Assembly: GCF_007559435.1 (NCBI RefSeq)
Contig: NZ_VMBP01000001.1
Span: 124,001 to 188,000, forward strand
Origin: Ancylobacter moscoviensis
GTDB lineage: Bacteria; Pseudomonadota; Alphaproteobacteria; Rhizobiales; Xanthobacteraceae
Direction of reading: 5' to 3'
DNA: 64,000 nt
This document shows, one piece after another, positions 56,661-64,000 of the stretch. Below the pieces are notes generated by a model. It worked only from the letters and a program-made list of their open reading frames with translations, did not search any database and was not told the origin of the DNA. The position numbers and the translations under genes are program-made. The stretch's first letter is position 1, and each line of letters starts with the position of its first letter.

Positions 56661-57596
56661 TCAGTCGTGGGCGCGGCCGAAGTCCGGCGCGTCGGTCTCC
56701 TGGCCGATCTCGATGATCGAGCGGCGGATGGCGCGGGTGCGGGTGAACAGGTCGAACAGCTTGTCGCCCTCGGCCCAGCGGATCGAGCGCTGCAGCGCGA
56801 TCAGGTCCTCGGTGAAGCGGCCGAGGACCTCCAGCACCGCCTCGCGGTTGTTGAGGAACACGTCGCGCCACATGGTCGGGTCGGAGGCGGCGATGCGGGT
56901 GAAGTCACGGAAGCCGCCGGCCGAATACTTGATCACCTCGGACTGCGTGACAGCTTCCAGATCCGCCGCCGTGCCGACGATGTTGTAGGCGATGAGGTGC
57001 GGCACATGCGAGGTGATGGCCAGCACCAGATCGTGGTGGTCGGCCGTCATGGTCTCGACATTGGCGCCCATCGCCGTCCACAGCGCGGTGAGCGTCGCCA
57101 CCGCGCCCTCGTCCGCGCCTTCGGGCGGGGTAAGGATCGACCAGCGGTTCTTGAACAGCGTGGCGAAGCCCGCGTCCGGGCCGGAATATTCCGTGCCCGC
57201 CACCGGATGGCCGGGGACGATATGCACGCCCTCGGGCAGGTGCGCGCGCAGGGCGGCCAGCACCGCGCCCTTGACCGAGCCGACATCGGAGACGATGGCG
57301 CCGGGCTTCAGGTGCGGGCCGATCTCCGCCGCCACCGTGCCCATGGCGCCGACCGGCACGCAGAGGATGACGATGTCGGCATCGCGCACGGCCTGCTCCG
57401 GCGTCGAAGCCACGAGGTCGGCGAGGCCGAGCGCCAGCGCCCGCTCGCGCACCGCCGGCGAGGCATCATAGGCGACCCGCGTGCCGGCAAGCCCGCGCGC
57501 CCTGGCGGCGTGCAGGATGGACGAGCCGATCAGGCCGATGCCGATGACGGTGAGCCGGCCGACGATGGGGCTGGCGAGCGGCGGATCAAGCACCAT
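56661..57596 (-). CDS. tyrC: Prephenate/arogenate dehydrogenase (cyclohexadienyl dehydrogenase)
   Basis: A 311-aa TyrA-family dehydrogenase for tyrosine synthesis. The NAD(P) motif is [29 protein letters not shown] and [24 protein letters not shown] follow, then [19 protein letters not shown] and [28 protein letters not shown] 57596 lies inside the last 11 bp of hisC, a tight overlap that couples translation; upstream in-frame starts would extend into hisC and are rejected. Confidence 0.95.
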   Translation of the reverse strand: MVLDPPLASPIVGRLTVIGIGLIGSSILHAARARGLAGTRVAYDASPAVRERALALGLADLVASTPEQAVRDADIVILCVPVGAMGTVAAEIGPHLKPGAIVSDVGSVKGAVLAALRAHLPEGVHIVPGHPVAGTEYSGPDAGFATLFKNRWSILTPPEGADEGAVATLTALWTAMGANVETMTADHHDLVLAITSHVPHLIAYNIVGTAADLEAVTQSEVIKYSAGGFRDFTRIAASDPTMWRDVFLNNREAVLEVLGRFTEDLIALQRSIRWAEGDKLFDLFTRTRAIRRSIIEIGQETDAPDFGRAHD

Positions 57597-58713
57597 GGCC
57601 GGTCCCCGTTTTTCCCAGGAACTCGGCCAGCGTCGCCACCAGCAGCCGGTTGGCCTCCTCGGTCCCGACGGAGAGGCGCAGCGCGCCGGGGATGCCATAG
57701 GCGTCCACCCGGCGCAGGATCAGCCCACGCTGCATGAGGAAGGCGTCGGCCTCCCTGGCGCGCTTGCCCGGCAGGTCGGGGAAATGCACCAGCAGGAAGT
57801 TGGCGACGCTCGGCGTCACGGTGAGGCCGAGCGCGGTCAGTTCGCTGGTCAGCCAGGGCAGCCAGGTCTCGTTGTGCGCCACCGACGCTTCCAGGTGGCC
57901 GACGTCACGAATGGCGGCGGTCGCCGCGGCGATGCCGGGCGCCGAGACGTTGAAGGCGCCGCGGATGCGGTTGACCGCGTCCACCACCTCCGCCGGTCCG
58001 TAGAGCCAGCCGACGCGCAGCGCCGCAAGGCCGTGGACCTTGGAGAAGGTGCGCAGCATCACGACGTTCGAGCAGGTGGCGACCAATTCGATGCCGGATT
58101 CATAGTCGTTGCGCCGAACGTACTCCGCATAGGCCGCGTCGAGCGCGAGGAGCACGTTGGGCGGCAGGCCGCGCTGCAGCCGCTTCACCTCGTCGAAGGG
58201 CAGATAGGTGCCGGTCGGGTTGTTCGGGTTGGCGAGGAAGACCACGCGCGTCCTCGAAGTCACCGCCGCCAGCAGCGCGTCGACGTCGGAGCGGTAATCC
58301 TTCTCGGGAGCGACGACCGGCGTCGCGCCGGCCGTGAGCGCGGCGATGCGGTAGATGAGGAAGCCGTATTGCGAATAGAGCACCTCGTCGCCCGGTCCGG
58401 CATAGGCATGGGCGATGAGGTTGATCAGCTCGTCCGAGCCGGTGCCGCAGACGATGCGCGCCGGATCGAGGCCATAGGCGGCGCCAATCGCCTCGCGCAG
58501 CCCGGTCGAGGAGCCGTCGGGATAGATCTCCAGCGCGTCGGCGGATTGGAAGGCTTCGAGCGCCTTCGGGCTCGGGCCGAGCGGGCTCTCATTGGAGGAG
58601 AGCTTGTGCACCTTCACGCCCTCGCCCGCATGCGCCTTGCCCGGCACATAGGCCTCGATCGCCAGCACGTTGGCGCGCGGGACGGGACGGGTCGGAAGGG
58701 CGGCGGACGACAT
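57586..58713 (-). CDS. hisC: HisC-family histidinol-phosphate/aromatic aminotransferase
   Basis: A 375-aa class I aminotransferase. Typical stretches are [38 protein letters not shown] and the PLP-lysine segment [16 protein letters not shown]. Placed between chorismate mutase and prephenate dehydrogenase, it may act on aromatic 2-oxo acids as well as histidinol phosphate; which is primary cannot be read from sequence. ATG 58713 follows GGAG. The next gene upstream, chorismate mutase, ends 47 bp away. Confidence 0.93.
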   Translation of the reverse strand: MSSAALPTRPVPRANVLAIEAYVPGKAHAGEGVKVHKLSSNESPLGPSPKALEAFQSADALEIYPDGSSTGLREAIGAAYGLDPARIVCGTGSDELINLIAHAYAGPGDEVLYSQYGFLIYRIAALTAGATPVVAPEKDYRSDVDALLAAVTSRTRVVFLANPNNPTGTYLPFDEVKRLQRGLPPNVLLALDAAYAEYVRRNDYESGIELVATCSNVVMLRTFSKVHGLAALRVGWLYGPAEVVDAVNRIRGAFNVSAPGIAAATAAIRDVGHLEASVAHNETWLPWLTSELTALGLTVTPSVANFLLVHFPDLPGKRAREADAFLMQRGLILRRVDAYGIPGALRLSVGTEEANRLLVATLAEFLGKTGTGHGA

Positions 58714-58760
58714 GACGGAGCTCCGATCGACGGAAGGACGGCGATTTGCCAGGGGAGGTA

Positions 58761-59663
58761 TCAGCCTTGCGGCTGGTGGGTATAGCGGCTCGCGTGGCTG
58801 CCGACGAGAGCCGCCGCGCGCACCGAGGCGCCAGAGGCGCGCAGCGCCGCCAGCACGGCGTCGAGGCTGACCGTGCCGCCGACCGGGATCGAGGCGAGCA
58901 GCGCCGCGCCGTCGAGGCCGCGGTCGGGCACGGCGATGATTTCGGCCAGCGGGGCGAGCGCCCGCGCCGCCTGCGCGTTCCAGCCGGAGACGTGCAGGCT
59001 CCACGCCTCCACTTCCGTCACCGCGCCGTCGGTCACCGGATGGGCGATGCAGAACACCGGCAGCCCGGCCGGATGGTCGGCGCGCTCGACGAAGGGCAGG
59101 CGGGCGATGACCTTCGGCGCGTGCTCGCCTTCCAGCGCGGTCCACCAGGCGCCGGCGCTCGGCGCGGCGAAGGCCGGCACCAGGCCAAGGTCGCCGCGCG
59201 AGCGGGCCACCGCCGCCACCACGCCGGACGCGCCCATATGGCCGATGAACGGCACGGTGAAGCCGAAATGGAAGCGCGAGGCATCGCGCATCGCCGCCTC
59301 GCCGGAAGCGAGGTCGGCGTGAACGGCGTAGGGCGCCTGCACATAGGTGAAGGTGGAGATGATGACGCGCCAGATACCCTCCACCGTGTCGAGCGGCAGG
59401 ATACCGCGATGCCGGTCGACGAGGCGGCGCATCATCGAGGCCTCGCGCGCCGGACGGAAAGCAGAGCCACCCTCGGCGCCGCGCGAGCGCTTGACCGCGA
59501 CGAGCCGGTCGATGATCTGCCCGCGCTCCATCAAAAGCGCGTGCATCGAGGCATCGATGCGGTCGATCTCCGCGCGCAGCGTCGCGAGGTCCGTCCCGGA
59601 GTCGGCGGACGCCGGAGCGGTGGCGGATTGCGGCGCGGCCGGTATGTTGGCGATCTTGTCCAT
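58761..59663 (-). CDS. Chorismate mutase with C-terminal extension
   Basis: A 300-aa protein. Residues 28-110 form an AroQ-type chorismate mutase helix bundle ([30 protein letters not shown], then [17 protein letters not shown]). The C-terminal two thirds ([22 protein letters not shown], then [19 protein letters not shown]) resemble the periplasmic-binding-like half of prephenate dehydratase but lack its usual TTRF motif, and no ACT domain follows. This architecture recurs in Rhizobiales. It probably makes prephenate for TyrC. It is leftward and diverges from metX. Confidence 0.88.
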   Translation of the reverse strand: MDKIANIPAAPQSATAPASADSGTDLATLRAEIDRIDASMHALLMERGQIIDRLVAVKRSRGAEGGSAFRPAREASMMRRLVDRHRGILPLDTVEGIWRVIISTFTYVQAPYAVHADLASGEAAMRDASRFHFGFTVPFIGHMGASGVVAAVARSRGDLGLVPAFAAPSAGAWWTALEGEHAPKVIARLPFVERADHPAGLPVFCIAHPVTDGAVTEVEAWSLHVSGWNAQAARALAPLAEIIAVPDRGLDGAALLASIPVGGTVSLDAVLAALRASGASVRAAALVGSHASRYTHQPQG

Positions 59664-59753
59664 CGGCGGATGTCGTAGCGCCGCGCGCGGCCCGCGCAAA
59701 ATAAAATCTGCCGGGCCCGCATATTGACAAGTCGCGGCTGTGGGATCATCCGA

Positions 59754-59788
59754 TCGTCCGGTATAACGAACTCTTCGTCCGGTATGAC
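59754..59788 (+). repeat. Direct repeats in the metX leader
   Basis: TCGTCCGGTATAAC (59754-59767) and TCGTCCGGTATGAC (59775-59788) differ by one base and are 21 bp apart, about two helical turns. The second copy contains the alternative start ATG 59784. A TTGACA -35-like box lies 30 bp upstream (59724-59729). Together they form a plausible operator. Confidence 0.45.
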
Positions 59789-59795
59789 GGTTCCC

Positions 59796-60995
59796 ATGAC
59801 GGCTTCTACCTCCGACAGCACGGCCAATGGCGACGTCCGGTCCTTCGAGCCGGCGCGGGGCGAGGCGGATCATCCGCATTCGGCGCTTGCGCGCTTCGGC
59901 GCCGACAAGCCGCTGCGCCTCGATTCCGGCGCTGTGCTGAGCCCGTTCCAGATCGGCTACCAGACCTACGGCACGCTGAACGCGGCGCGTACCAACGCGA
60001 TCCTCATCTGCCACGCGCTCTCCGGCGACCAGCATGCAGCCAATGTCCATCCCGTCACCGGCAAGCCCGGCTGGTGGGAGACGCTGATCGGCCCCGGCAA
60101 GCCGGTCGACACGGACCGCTTCTTCGTCATCAGCTCGAACGTCATCGGCGGCTGCCTCGGCAGCACCGGTCCCTCCTCGACCAATCCCGCGACGGGCCAG
60201 CCCTATGGCCTCGACTTTCCCGTCCTGACCATCGGCGACATGGTGCGCGCGCAGGCGATGCTGGTCGATCATCTCGGCATCGAGAAGCTGCTCGCCGTGG
60301 TGGGCGGCTCCATGGGCGGCATGCAGGTGCTGCAATGGGCGGTGAGCTATCCCGAGCGGGTCTTCGCGGCCATGCCCATCGCCACCGCCGCGCGCCACTC
60401 GGCACAGAACATCGCCTTCCACGAAGTCGGCCGGCAGGCGATCATGGCCGATCCGGACTGGCACGGCGGGCGCTATCTCAGCGAGAATACCAGCCCGCGC
60501 CGCGGCCTCGCGGTCGCGCGCATGGCCGCGCACATCACCTATATGTCGGACTCCTCGCTGCACCGGAAGTTCGGCCGGCGATTGCAGGATCGCGAGGGGC
60601 GTACCTTCTCCTTCGACGCCGACTTCCAGGTGGAAAGCTATCTGCGCCATCAGGGCGAGGCGTTCGTCGACCGCTTCGACGCCAACTCCTATCTCTATGT
60701 CACCCGCGCCATGGACTACTTCGACCTCGCGGCGGACTATGACGGCGTGCTGGCCAACGCGTTCAAGGGCTCCAAAACGAGGTTCTGTCTCGTTTCCTTC
60801 ACCTCCGACTGGCTGTTCACCACGGCGGATTCGCGGGCCGTCGTGCACGCGCTGAACGCGGCCGGCGCCTCGGTCTCCTTCGCCGAGATCGAAAGCGACA
60901 AGGGCCATGACGCCTTCCTGCTCGACGAGCCGGAATTCTTCGCCATCACGCGCGGCTTCATCGACGCCGCCGCGCGCACGGTGGGAGTGAACTGA
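59796..60995 (+). CDS. metXA: Homoserine O-acetyltransferase
   Basis: A 399-aa alpha/beta hydrolase making O-acetylhomoserine (or O-succinylhomoserine in some alphaproteobacteria) for methionine synthesis. The nucleophile is in GGSMGGMQ, with [18 protein letters not shown] and the catalytic His in [16 protein letters not shown] 59796 is used; ATG 59784 lies inside the upstream repeat. It overlaps metW by one base (TGATG). Confidence 0.96.
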   Translation: MTASTSDSTANGDVRSFEPARGEADHPHSALARFGADKPLRLDSGAVLSPFQIGYQTYGTLNAARTNAILICHALSGDQHAANVHPVTGKPGWWETLIGPGKPVDTDRFFVISSNVIGGCLGSTGPSSTNPATGQPYGLDFPVLTIGDMVRAQAMLVDHLGIEKLLAVVGGSMGGMQVLQWAVSYPERVFAAMPIATAARHSAQNIAFHEVGRQAIMADPDWHGGRYLSENTSPRRGLAVARMAAHITYMSDSSLHRKFGRRLQDREGRTFSFDADFQVESYLRHQGEAFVDRFDANSYLYVTRAMDYFDLAADYDGVLANAFKGSKTRFCLVSFTSDWLFTTADSRAVVHALNAAGASVSFAEIESDKGHDAFLLDEPEFFAITRGFIDAAARTVGVN

Positions 60996-61663
60996 TGTCG
61001 CCGCGCGATCTCGCCGTCCACGACCTCACCATGAAGGAAGCCGCACGCGCCGCCTCCGGCGCGCGCGTCGATCTGCTGCTGATCGCCGACATGGTGCAGC
61101 CTGGCTCGCGCGTCCTCGACATCGGTTCGGGCGACGGCGAACTGCTCGAGCTGCTCGCCACCACGCGCGGCTGCGACGCGCGCGGCATCGAGCTCTCGCG
61201 TGAGGGTGTGAATGCCGGGGTCGCCCGCGGCCTCCCCATCATCCAGGGCGACGCGGACGTCGATCTCGCGGACTATCCGGACAACGCCTTCGACTATGTG
61301 ATCCTGTCGCAGACCATCCAGGCGACGCGCCGGCCGAAATGGGTGCTGGAGCAGATGCTGCGGGTGGGCAGCCACGCCATCATCTCGTTCCCCAATTTCG
61401 GCTTCTGGCGCATGCGGCTCGACCTGCTGATCAACGGCCGCATGCCGAGCACGGAAAACCTGCCCTATAGCTGGCACGACACGCCGAACATCCATTTCTG
61501 CACCATCCGCGACTTCGTGGACCTGGTCCAGGAGGTCGGCGCGCGCATCGACCGCGCCACCGCCCTCAATGCCTCCGGCCACCCGGTGCGCTTCAACCTG
61601 CCCTGGGCGGTGTGGAACCTGCTCGGCGAGCAGGCGGTATTCCTGCTGTCGCGGAAGGGCTAA
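60995..61663 (+). CDS. metW: Methionine biosynthesis protein MetW
   Basis: A 222-aa class I methyltransferase-fold protein that partners MetX. The SAM-like motif is RVLDIGSGDGELLELLA; FDYVILSQTIQATRRPKWVLEQML and SFPNFGFWRMRL mark MetW. MetX and MetW are thought to form a complex for full homoserine acylation. The start overlaps the metX stop, and the next gene is convergent, six bases away. Confidence 0.95.
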   Translation: MSPRDLAVHDLTMKEAARAASGARVDLLLIADMVQPGSRVLDIGSGDGELLELLATTRGCDARGIELSREGVNAGVARGLPIIQGDADVDLADYPDNAFDYVILSQTIQATRRPKWVLEQMLRVGSHAIISFPNFGFWRMRLDLLINGRMPSTENLPYSWHDTPNIHFCTIRDFVDLVQEVGARIDRATALNASGHPVRFNLPWAVWNLLGEQAVFLLSRKG

Positions 61664-61669
61664 GCCGGC

Positions 61670-62398
61670 CTACCCGCCCACCGGCTGCGGCGCGAGGACC
61701 GGCTGCAGCACGCGCAGGCGCGAGCGGCGCTTGGTCGACACCGGCTTGTAGACCTGCTTGGTCGCCTCGACGATGTGCACGCCGGCGAAGGGCAGCGCCA
61801 GCGTGGCCCCCGCCCGCTCCCACGCCACGGCCGAGCGCAGGAACCAGTTGCGCGCCACCGGCGGGATGAACAGCGCCTCGTCCCAGCCTACCGGCGTGAA
61901 CAGCGCGCCGCGCAGCAGGTCGGTGATCTGGGTGCGCGAGAAGGGCCGGCCATGGCCGAAGGGGTTGTTCTCCGTGCGCGCCCAGATGCCGCGGCGGCTC
62001 GGCACCACGCAGAGCAGCCTTCCGCCCGGCGCCAGCACGCGCCAGACCTCGCGCAGCACCTCCCCGGCGTCCGGCGTCATCTCCAGCAGGTGGACCGCGA
62101 TGACGCGATCGATCATGCCGTCGCGCAGCGGCAGCTCGGTCTCGTCGACGAGGGCCGCCAGCGTCGGCGCGGCGGAAGGCCAGCGCGTCACCCCCTGCGC
62201 ACCGGGCATGAAGGCGAGCGAGCGCTCGCACTCCTCGCGGAACATGCCGAGATAGGGCGTCGCATAGCCGATGCCGAGCAGCGACAGTCCGCGCACATTG
62301 TCGAAGCGCGCGCGGACGGCGCGCCCGACCAGCCGGCGCGTCACCACACCGAGCGGCTGGGCATAGAAGCTGCGAAGGCCGACGACATCGGGATACAT
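61670..62398 (-). CDS. Class I SAM-dependent methyltransferase
   Basis: A 242-aa methyltransferase. The SAM-binding strand is GLSLLGIGYATPYLG, with LPLRDGMIDRVIAVHLLEMTPDAGEVLREVWRVLAPGGRLL in the core, followed by a basic C-terminus with TKQVYKPVSTKRRSRLR. The target is unknown. It resembles the Rhizobiales methyltransferase often found beside gloB. A perfect TATAAT ends six bases before its ATG, suggesting leaderless transcription. Confidence 0.88.
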   Translation of the reverse strand: MYPDVVGLRSFYAQPLGVVTRRLVGRAVRARFDNVRGLSLLGIGYATPYLGMFREECERSLAFMPGAQGVTRWPSAAPTLAALVDETELPLRDGMIDRVIAVHLLEMTPDAGEVLREVWRVLAPGGRLLCVVPSRRGIWARTENNPFGHGRPFSRTQITDLLRGALFTPVGWDEALFIPPVARNWFLRSAVAWERAGATLALPFAGVHIVEATKQVYKPVSTKRRSRLRVLQPVLAPQPVGG

Positions 62399-62404
62399 GG
62401 CCCG

Positions 62405-62410
62405 ATTATA
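62405..62410 (-). promoter_or_regulatory. Perfect -10 box immediately upstream of the methyltransferase gene
   Basis: Minus strand TATAAT at 62410-62405, then six bases (CGGGCC), then ATG at 62398. With a typical -10 to start distance of about seven bases, the transcript would start at the initiation codon. The -35 region is not recognisable. The box lies inside an imperfect GGCCCG...CGGGCC dyad. Confidence 0.5.
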
Positions 62411-62531
62411 TAGCCGGGCCGGTGACGCCTTGAAATCACCACCCTTTTAGGCCACATAGGCAGGGCATACGGGCAAGCGTCCGTATCGGGGCCGCGTCGC
62501 TCGATGTCCGCTTCGGCTGGGAGCCGGATCC

Positions 62532-62554
62532 TTTCAGGTCAAACTGACCGGAAA
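62532..62554. promoter_or_regulatory. Imperfect dyad in the DEAD-box gene leader
   Basis: TTTCaGGTCA-AAC-TGACCgGAAA, arms matching at nine of ten positions. It lies in the 296-bp gap (62399-62694) between the divergent methyltransferase and helicase genes, which has no other gene. A regulator site or an mRNA hairpin are both possible. Confidence 0.4.
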
Positions 62555-62694
62555 TTCCGTCTCCATCTTGCAAGCCGCGGCAGTCTTCGGCCCCTCATCA
62601 TCGGAAATCGCCGACGTCCCAGGCCACGCGGGGTGTCTCACCACCCCCGTGATTCGCGGTTCGTGCCCTTTTGTGCGCGCGGACGCAATCGCCC

Positions 62695-64000
<1,306 letters not shown>

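Noticed and set aside
59664-59795. SAM-II riboswitch upstream of metX
   Set aside because: I looked for the conserved pseudoknot strings and did not see them; a covariance search would be needed to be sure.

Overview
The window is high-GC chromosomal DNA from an alphaproteobacterium, most likely of the order Hyphomicrobiales (Rhizobiales) and perhaps near Xanthobacteraceae/Ancylobacter. This rests on recalled gene order (tesB-glnK-amtB-ftsK-lolA-xthA, proA-nadD-rsfS-rlmH-envC-ctpA-rppH, HIG1-pduO-rhomboid-etfBA-hbd, hisC-tyrC-chorismate mutase-metXW), on G/C-rich third codon positions, and on Rhizobiales-type intergenic repeats. Almost all of it reads as housekeeping DNA. I saw no phage, IS element, CRISPR array, tRNA or rRNA.

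Layout. 1-4.5 kb: lysine and cell-envelope genes (DUF4175 protein, lysA, lptM), xthA and lolA, leftward. 4.6-11.7 kb: ftsK, a DapC-like aminotransferase, amtB-glnK ammonium module with a terminator, and tesB. 11.8-20.3 kb: a UbiH-type monooxygenase, Trm112, a GntR regulator behind three 15-bp repeats, a PuuD-like amidotransferase, an AlgI/AlgJ-type O-acetylation pair, then tRNA editing (ProX), a CnoX-type thioredoxin and a LON-domain protein. 20.4-25.6 kb: a tetR-MFP-RND efflux operon with two near-identical operators. 26-33.2 kb: rppH, a small membrane protein, ctpA-envC (division peptidoglycan), rlmH-rsfS (ribosome), nadD and proA. 33.4-36.9 kb: membrane proteins (YihY, an unknown multi-spanner, TspO, HIG1) and a host-attachment-family protein behind a perfect FNR/FixK-like dyad. 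36.9-41.1 kb: pduO, rhomboid, etfBA and 3-hydroxybutyryl-CoA dehydrogenase.

41.1-41.9 kb is the one clearly foreign-looking stretch: an AT-rich orphan gene resembling a HEPN protein plus AT-rich flank. After it come an SDR/AraC pair, an EamA transporter, a small unknown protein, a TlpA-like thioredoxin, argH, a zinc/cadmium/lead ATPase with its MerR regulator and operator, galM, an orphan Bug receptor, a LysR/mmsA divergent pair and a WYL regulator with a VOC protein. From 56.6 kb the aromatic and methionine genes follow (tyrC, hisC, chorismate mutase, metX, metW), then a methyltransferase with a possible leaderless promoter and a DEAD-box helicase cut by the window end.

Structure beyond genes. 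Five copies (one partial) of a GTCAT...ATGAC palindromic intergenic element occur, plus one copy of a second Rhizobiales-type repeat that supplies the rppH stop codon. Two blocks of normally contiguous genes look split: argH from lptM-lysA, and Trm112 from LON-thioredoxin. In each case one inversion would restore the usual order. No convincing new multi-gene system was found. The best leads are the AT-rich HEPN-like gene, the O-acetylation cassette next to tandem repeats, the GTAGC-repeat linker in the metal ATPase, and several uncharacterised operators.
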